This document shows positions 16,293 through 25,200 of a DNA stretch of 51,078 nucleotides, one piece after another. The notes below the pieces were generated by a model that worked only from the letters and a program-made list of their open reading frames with translations, was not told the DNA's origin and made no database searches. A program made the translations under genes and the position numbers. The stretch comes from Bacteroidia bacterium (GTDB taxonomy: Bacteria > Bacteroidota > Bacteroidia > J057), in contig JAIBAH010000018.1 in assembly GCA_019695295.1 (NCBI GenBank), positions 1 to 51,078 on the forward strand, read 5' to 3'. How positions within the stretch are numbered: the first letter of the stretch is position 1; each line of letters begins with the position of its first letter.

Positions 16293-17534
16293 TTGAGCTT
16301 ATCCCGTTTTATATCGCAAAGGTACCTTTTTTCAAAGAAATCCACCAATGTAATCAATATCATTACTGGGGTTTCTGTTGTAGGGATTACGGTGGGTACA
16401 GCGGCAATGATTATCGTACTCTCTGTATTCAACGGACTTACGGGCTTAATTGAGTCTTTATTCAGTGCAATGGATTCAGATTTAAGGATAGAGGCTTCCG
16501 CAGGCAGCACTTTTACCCACTCTGACTCTCTGGTCCGGATTATCCAAAATCAAAACGGGGTGAAGTATATCAGCAAAACCATTGAAGGAAAAGCAGGCCT
16601 GAAATACTTTGACCGTCAGGCACAGGCTGTTATCAAGGGCGTGGACAGCATTTTTTCCAAAATCAACCCCATAGACTCTGTCGCTTATTTATACGAAGGA
16701 AGTTATACTATCCATAATCAGACCGGAACCGCTCAGGCAATTCTGGGAGCGCTCGTCGCCGAAACCCTCAATGCCAATATCAAAGATGAGGTCAATCCGA
16801 TACATGTGTTTCTGAAAACAGACGGCCCGATTGTAGCCGGGAATCCGATGCCCTCTTTCAGAAATGACCTTCTGTTCCCCTCAGGTTTTTTCAGCATTCA
16901 GAAAGAATATGACGAGAAATTCATCCTTGTGGATTTTGACGTAGCCCGTGAATGGTTCAATATGAAAGATAAAATTACGGCCTACGAAATCGCTGTAAAC
17001 AATCCCGCCAAAATCAATACGCTCAAGAGCAGTTTGCAAAATGTACTGGGACCGGGATTCAGGGTTCTTACTCTCCCCGACCGGCATGAGACCCTCTACA
17101 AGGTGATGAAAAACGAAAAATACATCAGCTTTTTGATTTTAATCCTGCTGGTGGCCATCGCAGCAATTAATATAGTAGGAAGTCTTTCTATGATTGTACT
17201 GGAAAAAACTAAAGATATCGCTATTCTTAAATCCATGGGAGCCACTGATTCTATTATTCGTAAAATATTCCTGATGGAAGGCTTTTGGGTAGGGGGACTC
17301 GGCGTAATTTCCGGGCTAATCACAGGATATATGCTGGTCTTTCTGCAGATTCGCTTTAAGTTGCTGAAGTTGCCCAATAGCGACAATTTCCGGTTTGATG
17401 CTTTCCCCGTAAGGGCAGATTTCAGCGATTTCATTCTGGTATTGTTTACAGTACTGCTTCTTTCTATCTTTGCGGCGCTTTATCCTTCCCTGAAGGCAAG
17501 CAAAGTATCAATAGGAGAAGGCTTAAAAAAATAA
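16293..17534 (+). CDS. FtsX-type ABC transporter permease, LolC/LolE-like
   Basis: The 413-residue protein shows the LolC/E layout. The N-terminus is SLSRFISQRYLFSKKSTNVI, with a transmembrane helix at about 21-48. A periplasmic MacB-like domain (about 50-265) follows, then three C-terminal helices (about 275-300, 320-350, 375-400) including the LEKTKDIAILKSMGATDSII coupling segment. In Gram-negatives such permeases extract lipoproteins from the inner membrane for transport to the outer membrane, together with a LolD-type ATPase. No ATPase gene is adjacent, as is common in Bacteroidota. No ATG is available near the conserved start; TTG 16293 is used, an uncommon initiation codon. Confidence 0.85.
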   Translation: MSLSRFISQRYLFSKKSTNVINIITGVSVVGITVGTAAMIIVLSVFNGLTGLIESLFSAMDSDLRIEASAGSTFTHSDSLVRIIQNQNGVKYISKTIEGKAGLKYFDRQAQAVIKGVDSIFSKINPIDSVAYLYEGSYTIHNQTGTAQAILGALVAETLNANIKDEVNPIHVFLKTDGPIVAGNPMPSFRNDLLFPSGFFSIQKEYDEKFILVDFDVAREWFNMKDKITAYEIAVNNPAKINTLKSSLQNVLGPGFRVLTLPDRHETLYKVMKNEKYISFLILILLVAIAAINIVGSLSMIVLEKTKDIAILKSMGATDSIIRKIFLMEGFWVGGLGVISGLITGYMLVFLQIRFKLLKLPNSDNFRFDAFPVRADFSDFILVLFTVLLLSIFAALYPSLKASKVSIGEGLKK

Positions 17535-17579
17535 TTTTATCAAAACCACGTTTATATATATCAAAATCACCAAATTCTT

Positions 17580-18116
17580 ATGGACTTAACAACATCAGTA
17601 TCTGAAGCATTATTATACTCCGTTCCGGCAGCATTGGTAGTAGTCGCGGTAAGAATTGTGCTGTACTGGCAAAAAGACAAGGATGATCAGGACCAGAAAT
17701 ACAAATTAAAGGCAGACATCATCAAAAACAATTTTGCCCTGAAACTTTCTGCTTATGAAAGATGTGTCCTCTTTCTTGAACGAATCAGCCCTCAGCATTT
17801 ATTCACTACCAATATACCCGCAGGCAAAACCGCAGAGCAGTATTACAGAGAGCTTGAATACATCATCAACAGTGAATATGAGCATAATATTACTCAGCAA
17901 ATTTATATAAGCCCTCAGGCATGGATCGCTTTGGTCAAAGGAAAAGAAGACCTCCTCAGCATCCTGAGAAATGTAAAAAACAATCTCCCCGCAAATGCCG
18001 ACGGCTTTGCCCTGGCAAATTCTGCCGTTAAGTTTCTCGAAGAGCAGCAGGCTTTCCCCACCCAAAGCGCAATTCTGGTACTGAAAACCGAATCCAATGG
18101 TTTGTTTTCTCTATAA
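17580..18116 (+). CDS. conserved hypothetical membrane-anchored protein
   Basis: The 178-residue protein has one N-terminal transmembrane helix (about 12-30, LYSVPAALVVVAVRIVLYW) followed by a charged segment (KDKDDQDQKYKLKAD). A mostly helical cytoplasmic domain contains LSAYERCVLFLERISP and a central YYRELEYIINSEYEHNITQQ. I believe it belongs to a Bacteroidota-restricted family of unknown function. It follows the LolC/E-like permease by 45 nt on the same strand and is probably co-transcribed with it. No function is proposed. Confidence 0.65.
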   Translation: MDLTTSVSEALLYSVPAALVVVAVRIVLYWQKDKDDQDQKYKLKADIIKNNFALKLSAYERCVLFLERISPQHLFTTNIPAGKTAEQYYRELEYIINSEYEHNITQQIYISPQAWIALVKGKEDLLSILRNVKNNLPANADGFALANSAVKFLEEQQAFPTQSAILVLKTESNGLFSL

Positions 18117-18528
18117 ATTTCTGTATCCGGGAATAACCGATTGGATAAAGTTTCTTTAGATGTCTTATGGTCAGAAGGTTAAATCAATAACAACATACAA
18201 CTTACAATACATAAACAAATGGGCTGTAAATTGTAATATCCTTTTTTTGAATAAATAAAATATATTTTATCGTAATATTCAAAAAATAAAGCTATTTTAA
18301 TTAACCGGATTTCCTCAAAAATTGTACATAAAAATAGCAATCTGGAAGTGGGGAGTTTTGAACCAAAATCGTTTGTTTGGGTTTCCTTTGAAGTTTGGGT
18401 AATATTAATTTAATAATATTTTCATATTCGAAGCAACTGATAATAAAAACACATATAACTGATTATCAATACAAATAAAAATCAGTAAGCCCTTCTTCTT
18501 AAAGTAAGGATTATTTTATTTTCCTTGC

Positions 18529-18553
18529 AAAAACGCTGTTTTAAGCGTTTTTT
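18529..18553 (+). terminator. AAAAACGCT hairpin with T-tract, left copy of an inverted pair
   Basis: AAAACGCT (18530-18537) pairs with AGCGTTTT (18544-18551) over a 6-nt loop and runs into T's, so it looks like an intrinsic terminator. The same sequence recurs inverted at 18665-18683, which argues for an additional regulatory role upstream of dnaA. Confidence 0.5.
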
Positions 18554-18664
18554 AGTTAAATAATTATGAATCAGGGTTTTAATGATTTTTTCAAAAAAAA
18601 GTAAAAAAAAAGCGCAAAAGGTTTTGAAATTAAAAAAAATAGTCGCAACTTTATATTCTCTTTG

Positions 18665-18683
18665 AAAAACGCTTTAAACAGCG
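18665..18683 (-). repeat. right copy of the inverted pair upstream of dnaA
   Basis: AAAAACGCTTTAAACAGCG is the reverse complement of CGCTGTTTTAAGCGTTTTT at 18534-18552 with 18 of 19 positions matching. It lies 63 nt before the dnaA start and would be within the 5' leader or promoter. Confidence 0.7.
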
Positions 18684-18746
18684 AATTCAAACAAAGAAAA
18701 GAGAAACAAACATTTTTAGCAAATATAAAATTTAAGATAAGTGGCA

Positions 18747-20177
18747 ATGAACTACGTTGACATATGGAATAAGTGTCTGTCGTCTATTCGGGAGCATGTT
18801 TCGGGGGATAGTTTTTCTACATGGTTTGGGCCAATCCGTGCAGTAAAGCTTGAGAATAATGTACTTACAATTGAAGTACCCAGTCAGTTTTTTTATGAGT
18901 ACCTTGAAGCTCATTTTCTGGAGTTACTCAAAAGTGCTATCCGCGAGCATATCGGTCCCAACGGCAGGCTGGAGTATTCTATTGTAGTGGATAATGCCGC
19001 CCCCAATGGAATTCCCACAACGGTAAAAATGCCCGTTTCTTCCAGTCATTCCGGTGTAAAAAACAATCCGGTAAATCCTCCTATTCACAGCGAAAAACTG
19101 GTACCCAATCCTTTTATTATTCCGGGTATCAAGCGTTTTGAGTGGGAATCCAATCTGAATTCTGCCTACACTTTTGACAACCTCATCGAAGGAGACTGCA
19201 ACAGGCTTGCAAGGTCTGCGGGCTTTGCTGTTTCTCATAAACCCGGCGGTACTGCCTATAATCCTTTATATGTATTCGGTTCTACCGGGCTTGGCAAAAC
19301 TCATCTCCTTCAGGCAATAGGGAACGAAATCAAAAAACAGCATCCCGAAAAAACGGTTATTTATATTACCTCCGAGCGTTTCATCAATCAGTTTATGGAT
19401 TCGGTAAGAACGAATACTGTTTCTGACCTTATGCAAATGTATCAGACAATGGACGCTTTGCTCATAGACGATATTCAGTTTTTTGCCAATAAAGAAAAAA
19501 CGCAGGATACATTCTTTCACGTATTCAACCACCTCCGTCAGTCCGGAAAACAGATTGTAGTGGCTTCAGACCGTCCGGCTCATGAGCTTCAGGGGATTGA
19601 AGAACGCCTGATTTCCCGTTTGAAGTGGGGACTGAGTGCTTCTCTGCAAATGCCGGATTATGATACCCGTATCTCCATTCTGAAAACCAAAATGTATCAG
19701 AACGGAATCGAATTGCCGGAAGAAGTAGTCGAATACCTTGCACATCATATTACCAACAGCATCCGGGAACTCGAAGGCGCACTGGTGAGTCTGCTTGCTC
19801 AAAGCTCCCTCAACCGCAGGGAAATTGATGTGGACCTCGCCAAAAACCTGCTCCAGACTTTCGTGAATAAGGTCGCAAAAGAAATTTCCATAGATTCTGT
19901 CCAGAAAGTAGTTTGTGATTTCATCGGAGTAAAGATTGATGACCTCGTAGCCCAGAGCCGCAAAAGAGAAATCGTTCAGGCACGTCAGCTCGCTATGTAT
20001 TTCGCCAAGGAACTGACCAACCAATCCCTGAAAACCATCGGACTCCATTTCGGGGGCAGAGACCACTCTACCGTAATCCACTCCCTCCAAACGGTAAACA
20101 ACCTGATGGACACCGATAAGGACTTCAATAAACAGGTTCATCTGCTCCGTAAAAAGCTCAGCATGGAATTGAATTAA
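18747..20177 (+). CDS. dnaA: chromosomal replication initiator protein DnaA
   Basis: The protein of about 476 residues has all four DnaA domains. Domain I comes first (NYVDIWNKCLSSIREHVSGD), then a short linker, then the AAA+ domain with Walker A STGLGKTHLLQAIG (about 178-191) and Walker B ALLIDDIQFFANK. The C-terminal DNA-binding signature is GLHFGGRDHSTVIHS. DnaA binds the origin, melts it and loads the helicase. ATG 18747 is used; an in-frame GTG 6 nt upstream (18741) is an equal alternative. It stands alone between a long upstream region and a strong terminator; dnaN is not adjacent, as is common in Bacteroidota. Confidence 0.97.
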   Translation: MNYVDIWNKCLSSIREHVSGDSFSTWFGPIRAVKLENNVLTIEVPSQFFYEYLEAHFLELLKSAIREHIGPNGRLEYSIVVDNAAPNGIPTTVKMPVSSSHSGVKNNPVNPPIHSEKLVPNPFIIPGIKRFEWESNLNSAYTFDNLIEGDCNRLARSAGFAVSHKPGGTAYNPLYVFGSTGLGKTHLLQAIGNEIKKQHPEKTVIYITSERFINQFMDSVRTNTVSDLMQMYQTMDALLIDDIQFFANKEKTQDTFFHVFNHLRQSGKQIVVASDRPAHELQGIEERLISRLKWGLSASLQMPDYDTRISILKTKMYQNGIELPEEVVEYLAHHITNSIRELEGALVSLLAQSSLNRREIDVDLAKNLLQTFVNKVAKEISIDSVQKVVCDFIGVKIDDLVAQSRKREIVQARQLAMYFAKELTNQSLKTIGLHFGGRDHSTVIHSLQTVNNLMDTDKDFNKQVHLLRKKLSMELN

Positions 20178-20219
20178 TTGTACAGCACATTACAAAGTGA
20201 ATCATAAAAAGATACAGAG

Positions 20220-20246
20220 AAAACGGGAGGGCAGCCTCCCGTTTTT
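20220..20246 (+). terminator. intrinsic terminator of dnaA
   Basis: AAAACGGGAGG (20220-20230) pairs with CCTCCCGTTTT (20235-20245) over a 4-nt loop and is followed by T's. It separates dnaA from the ribosomal protein genes. Confidence 0.92.
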
Positions 20247-20350
20247 GATTAATATCCCCAACGAAACCCATTCATGTAATTATTATAATAGTATAAAAGA
20301 CAAAAACTTCCGGTAAAGCACGAGAAAAATAAAAAAATAATAAAATAAAT

Positions 20351-20381
20351 TTTTATTTCTCAAAAAAACTTCTCAAATTTG
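20351..20381 (+). promoter_or_regulatory. promoter of the rplM-rpsI-rpsB unit
   Basis: TTTT at 20351-20354 and CAAATTTG at 20374-20381 (each one mismatch from the Bacteroidota consensus) are exactly 19 bp apart. The start codon of rplM is 40 nt downstream. Confidence 0.5.
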
Positions 20382-20420
20382 CACCCTCAAATTAAAAATA
20401 GTAGTTTTCTAAAAAAATCT

Positions 20421-20858
20421 ATGTACAGTTTTAAAACTATCTCAGCAAACAAGAATACGGTCACGAAAAAGTGGGTTATCGTAGATGCCGAAGGACAAAT
20501 TCTTGGAAGGCTCGCAAGCCGGATTGCTATCATTCTGCGTGGGAAGCACAAAGCAAGTTACACCCCTCACGTTGATTGTGGCGACAATGTAATCGTAATT
20601 AATGCGGAAAAAATCCGCGTTACAGGAAGAAAAGCGGATCAGAAAGAGTACGTACGTCATACGGGCTATCCCGGAGGACAAAGAAGCGTGACCTACCGCA
20701 ACATGATGGCAAAAGCACCTGAACGCATCCTTATGGAGGCGGTAAAAGGAATGCTCCCCAAAAACAGATTGGGCAAACGTATCGCTACGAATGTAAGAAT
20801 TTATGCAGGAACTGAGCATCCTCATGCTGCTCAAAACCCTGAAGTACTGGAGTTTTAA
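20421..20858 (+). CDS. rplM: 50S ribosomal protein L13
   Basis: The 145-residue protein has the L13 signature: WVIVDAEGQILGRLASRIA at the start, then HVDCGDNVIVINAEKI, HTGYPGGQRS and a MLPKNRLGKR segment. L13 is an early-assembly large-subunit protein that binds 23S rRNA. The frame is open upstream to 20379, but those codons cover the promoter and have no L13 similarity, so ATG 20421 (MYSFKTISANKNT) is used. It heads a cluster with rpsI (33 nt on) and rpsB, the usual Bacteroidota order. Confidence 0.97.
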   Translation: MYSFKTISANKNTVTKKWVIVDAEGQILGRLASRIAIILRGKHKASYTPHVDCGDNVIVINAEKIRVTGRKADQKEYVRHTGYPGGQRSVTYRNMMAKAPERILMEAVKGMLPKNRLGKRIATNVRIYAGTEHPHAAQNPEVLEF

Positions 20859-20891
20859 TCATTTCAACAAGAAGTTAATTAATCAAGAATT

Positions 20892-21281
20892 ATGGATCAG
20901 ACAGTTAATGTAGGAAGAAGAAAAACTTCAGTAGCAAGAGTGTTCGTACGTCCCGGTACCGGTAAATTTATCATTAACGGCAAAGAATTAAGCACTTATT
21001 TCGGAACAGAAATTTTACGTCAGAAAGCGGCTTCTCCTTTCCTGATTTCAGGACTGAACGCCGGAGAGTATGATGTAATCTGTAATGTAAACGGTGGTGG
21101 TATCACAGGTCAGGCTGATTCTATCAGAATGGGATTGTCCCGTGTATTACAGGAAAGACAACCCGAAACCCGTGCTTCACTGAAAAAAGCCGGCTTCCTT
21201 ACAAGGGATTCCCGTATGGTTGAGCGTAAGAAATTCGGTAAACGTAAAGCAAGAAGAAGCACTCAGTTCTCTAAACGTTAA
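20892..21281 (+). CDS. rpsI: 30S ribosomal protein S9
   Basis: The 129-residue protein shows GRRKTSVARVFVRPGTGKFI at the N-terminus, the NGGGITGQADSIRMGLSRVL core and the basic tail KKFGKRKARRSTQFSKR that reaches the P site. The length is standard. It lies 33 nt after rplM, forming the nearly universal L13-S9 pair. Confidence 0.97.
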   Translation: MDQTVNVGRRKTSVARVFVRPGTGKFIINGKELSTYFGTEILRQKAASPFLISGLNAGEYDVICNVNGGGITGQADSIRMGLSRVLQERQPETRASLKKAGFLTRDSRMVERKKFGKRKARRSTQFSKR

Positions 21282-21373
21282 TCCCGAATCAATACATCGA
21301 ACTTCAGGTTCGCTTATCATTTACCGTTATTATTATTTAAATTTAATTTCAATTTTAATTCTCATAAAGAATT

Positions 21374-22126
21374 ATGGTATCATATCAAGACTTACTCGAT
21401 GCCGGCGTACACTTCGGACACTTAAAGAAAAAAAGGAATCCTAAAATGACTCCTTATATTTTCATGGAGAAAAACGGCATTCATATTATAGATTTGAATA
21501 AAACTTTGAAAATGCTTGAAGAAGCAGCCCTTTTCGCAAAAGGTCTTGCCGTTTCCGGTAGAAAAATTTTATTCGTAGCTACAAAAAAACAAGCAAAAGA
21601 AATCGTTGAAGCGGAAGCTAAACGTATCGGTATGCCTTTCGTTACTGAGCGTTGGTTAGGCGGAATGCTTACCAACTTCAATACTTTACGTAAAAGTATC
21701 AAGCGTAAGCAGTCTATCGAGAAAATGAGAACTGACGGCACATGGGAACGCATCAATAAAAAAGAGCGTATCATGCTTGACCGTGAACTCGAAAAATTAA
21801 ACAAAGTACTGGGCGGTATTGAAGATTTACAACGCCTTCCTTCTGCTTTGTTTATCGTGGACGTAAACAAGGAGCACATCGCTGTAAAAGAAGCCCGCCG
21901 TCTTAATATTCATACTATCGGTATGGTGGATACGAACAGTGACCCGAATGACGTTGACTTCCCGATTGCTTCCAATGATGATGCTGCTAAATCCGTTCAG
22001 TTGATTATGCGCACTATCGGAGATGCAGTAATCGAAGGGTTACAGGAAAGAAAGAAACAAAAAGAAGACGAGAAAATCCGCGACGAAGCGAATCGTCAGA
22101 AAGAAGAAACTCCGGCAGCTGAATAA
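21374..22126 (+). CDS. rpsB: 30S ribosomal protein S2
   Basis: The 250-residue protein carries the S2 signatures DAGVHFGHLKKKRNPKM, FVTERWLGGMLTNF and the segments PSALFIVDVNKEHIAVKEA and GMVDTNSDPNDVDFPIASND. It is followed by a charged C-terminal tail. S2 joins late in 30S assembly and contacts S1. A 92-nt gap after rpsI contains a small CGAAC/GTTCG hairpin. The expected downstream neighbour tsf (elongation factor Ts) is absent; a terminator follows 25 nt after the stop. Confidence 0.97.
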   Translation: MVSYQDLLDAGVHFGHLKKKRNPKMTPYIFMEKNGIHIIDLNKTLKMLEEAALFAKGLAVSGRKILFVATKKQAKEIVEAEAKRIGMPFVTERWLGGMLTNFNTLRKSIKRKQSIEKMRTDGTWERINKKERIMLDRELEKLNKVLGGIEDLQRLPSALFIVDVNKEHIAVKEARRLNIHTIGMVDTNSDPNDVDFPIASNDDAAKSVQLIMRTIGDAVIEGLQERKKQKEDEKIRDEANRQKEETPAAE

Positions 22127-22150
22127 TCCGGTTCTTCTTCATAAAAATCT

Positions 22151-22182
22151 AAAACGGGGGTAATTGTTACCTCCGTTTTTTT
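22151..22182 (+). terminator. intrinsic terminator after rpsB
   Basis: AAAACGGGGGTAA (22151-22163) pairs with TTACCTCCGTTTT (22167-22179), one mismatch in 13, over a 3-nt loop, then T's. It closes the ribosomal protein cluster directly after rpsB. Confidence 0.9.
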
Positions 22183-22248
22183 ATGGCTGTATTCTTCAAA
22201 AAAACGATAAACTCCCGTTTTCCCTTTTCAACATTCCAAAAATTCCTT

Positions 22249-22256
22249 TATCTTTG
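22249..22256 (+). promoter_or_regulatory. -7 box (TATCTTTG) of the DUF2723 gene
   Basis: TATCTTTG matches TAnnTTTG exactly, 22 nt before the start codon. A TTTC at 22226-22229 sits at the 19-bp spacing in place of TTTG. Confidence 0.6.
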
Positions 22257-22278
22257 CCATTTCTTAAAAAAGTCAGAA

Positions 22279-25200
22279 ATGAATTATCAAAAACTTAATA
22301 ATACCACCGGCTGGATTGTTTTTGCCGTTGCATTTATCACTTACTTATTTACCGTAGCCCCTACAGCAAGTTTTTGGGATTGCGGGGAATTTATCGCCTG
22401 CTCCAATGAACTCGAGGTAACTCACCCGCCCGGAGCACCTTTGTTTTTATTACTGGGAAGAATTTTCTCCCTGTTTTCATTCGGCGATTCCTCCCGGGTG
22501 GCTTATATGATTAATCTCATCAGCGTAATTGCATCTGCATTTACCGCCCTTTTTACCTGCTGGACAACCACTGCTCTCGCCAAACGCATTCTGGACAAAA
22601 CGGATATCTGGGGAGAAAACACCAAAAATATGGCAATTATGGCCGCAGGTGCAGTAGCTGGTCTTACCTGTACCTTTGCTGACTCTATATGGTTTAATGC
22701 TGTTGAGGCGGAAGTATATGCACTCAGTGGCTTTTTTACCGCAATCGTAGTGTGGCTTATGCTGAAATGGTCTGAAAGAGCAGATGAGCCTGACAATCTC
22801 CGTTGGATTATCCTGATTGCCTATGTAATGGGGCTTTCCATCGGCGTTCACCTCCTGAACCTACTTACGATTCCCGCACTTGCACTGATTTATTTTTTCC
22901 GTAAATACGAACCTTCCTGGAAAGGAATTGGGATTACGATGGGGATTTCGATTGTGATACTGGCCTTTATTCAGTATGGAATCATTCAATATACCTTCAG
23001 CATTGCCCAGGCTTTCGAATTATTCTTCACAGGCTCTGCAACCCGATCCGGCGTAATGCGGGGAGGAATGGGAATGGCGATGGGTTCAGGCACGCTCATT
23101 TTTGCCATGATTATTCTTTCTCTTACTGTGTTTTTGCTGTGGTTCAGCATCAAAAAACAAAACAAACTGCTGAATGTGGCGGTTTTGTCCTATATCGTAA
23201 TCATGATGGGGTTTTCAAGTTACACGATTATCTTCATCCGCTCAGGCTCAAACCCCGGAATTGATATGAATAATCCCGAAAATATTATGACTTTTCTGAG
23301 CTATATGAAGCGGGAGCAATACGGTGACAGACCTCTCTTTTATGGTCCGATGTATAATGCCCAGCCGGTTGGTATTGAAAAAACCGGAATGAGATATACT
23401 ATTCAGGAAGGCAAGAAAGTATATATTGAGGATGAGGAAAAACAAAAGTATGAGTATGAATCCTCAGGCCTTGTCCTTTTCCCCCGTATGTACAGCGAAG
23501 CCCCTCAGCATTATTCTGACAGAGATTATGGATATGCCTCCTTTGTGAAGGAAAAGGGAGATATCAGAAATATAAAAGACGACCGGCCTACCCGGGGCGA
23601 AGACCTCAGTTTCTTTTTCAGTTATCAGTTTGTGCATATGTACATGCGATACTTTATGTGGAATTTTGTAGGCAGAACTGCGGATGAGCAGGATTTCGGA
23701 TGGGAAGACGGTTTGATTATCAATAATCACGGTTTTGATGACAATAAAGCGCATAACCATTACTTTTTTATCCCATTTATACTGGGAATTATGGGCATGA
23801 TATGGCAGTTTAGCAACAGCAAAAGAGAGGCAGGAATTGTAGGGATGTTGTTTTTCTTTACGGGGATTGCCATCATTCTTTACCTGAACCAAACCCCACT
23901 TCAACCCAGAGAAAGAGATTATGCCTACGCAAGTTCTTTTCAGACCTTTGCGATTTGGGTAGGATTGGGAGTAATGTTTTTGATGGAGACTTTTTATAAA
24001 AAACTCAAGGAGAAAAGCCTGTATGTATCCGGCGCTTTGGCGCTTTGCGCTCCGCTGATTATGGGCGTTCAGAACTGGGACGATCACAGCCGGAAAGGAA
24101 GATGGGTTGACGTGGATTTTGCATACAATCTCCTGAACAGTTGTGCGAAAAATGCCATCCTGTTTACCGCCGGTGATAATGACACTTTCCCCTTGTGGTA
24201 TGCTCAGGAAGTGGAAGGCATACGCACAGATGTAAGGGTTGTGAACCTGGAATTGCTGATTTCAGACTGGTACATTGACCAGATGAAAAGAAAAGCCAAT
24301 GACTCTGAGCCTTTGCCGATTACAATGAACCGCAATGACTATCAGGGGGAGAAATTCAATTATTATGATTATTCTTCCCGTACTTTCCGTTTCCCCGTCA
24401 ACAAACAGGCTCTGATCGACAATAAGATAGTTACCCCGGAAGAAGCAGTCAGTCTCGTTGATACCCTCGTATGGAACTATCAGGCAGAAGGCTCCAAAGG
24501 AAATGAATATATCCTCAGAAAAGACTCCGTTATGATTAATATCATCCGGAATGTAGCCGCTGACAACTGGAAAAGACCCGTTTATTTTTCCAATACAATT
24601 CCTCAGGAAAGTTTTCACGGGTTAGAGCCTTATACTCAGATGGAAGGAATGACTCATCGCTTATTACCCCTTAAAATCCAGCCGGAAACACCAAGGGATA
24701 TTTATACAGAAGGAGCGATTCATCAGGAAAAAATGTTTGAATCAGTCACCAAAACCTTCCGGTACAGGGAACTGAACAACCCTTCTGTAAATTTTGATGA
24801 CCATATCCGGAATGTGATTATCTCCAATTACAGAAATACTATGCATCGGTTAGCGGTGAGTTATTCCGAAAATATCAACAAATGGAATAAGGAAATGCTG
24901 TTTGTAAAAGCGGGCGCAACTGACACCCTGATGAAACTCGGCCGGAATCCGGAAGTCATCATGAAGGAAAATCCCGGAAAAATCAGTCAGACTCAGGCAA
25001 AACTCCGGGAATTATACGCTTTTTCTGTAAAAACCATTCCTTATGAAGTCATTAAACCCAATGTAAATTACCTCTATATGAATGCTCAGATGCTTTACAG
25101 AGCTGATTTGAATGAGGAGGCAGCAAAGGAGTTTGAATATTTAAAAGAAAAGGCATTCGGGCAACTTGCAGGATATAAAGCACAGGGAATGAAAATTGAC

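Larger units (their letters stand above)
18117..18746. other. long AT-rich region upstream of dnaA; candidate origin or regulatory region
   Basis: These 630 nt contain no credible gene. They show a direct repeat of GTTTGGG (about 18373-18398), a palindromic AATATTA-TAATAATATT stretch (about 18401-18420), and a strong inverted pair at 18534-18552 and 18665-18683. No TTATCCACA or one-mismatch DnaA box was found by eye; the best is TTATCAATA near 18463 (7 of 9). Proximity to dnaA and length make an origin possible, but in Bacteroidota the origin is not always next to dnaA. The dnaA promoter must lie here; a weak CAACTTTA at 18646-18653 follows a TTTG at 18623-18626 by 19 bp. Confidence 0.4.

Noticed and set aside
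18117-18746. DnaA-box cluster marking the origin
   Set aside because: Only distant matches (7 of 9, TTATCAATA) were found; in such AT-rich DNA these are expected by chance, so an origin is not claimed.
22183-22278. longer start of the DUF2723 protein
   Set aside because: The extra codons cover the promoter -7 box and the end of the rpsB terminator; ATG 22279 matches the family start.
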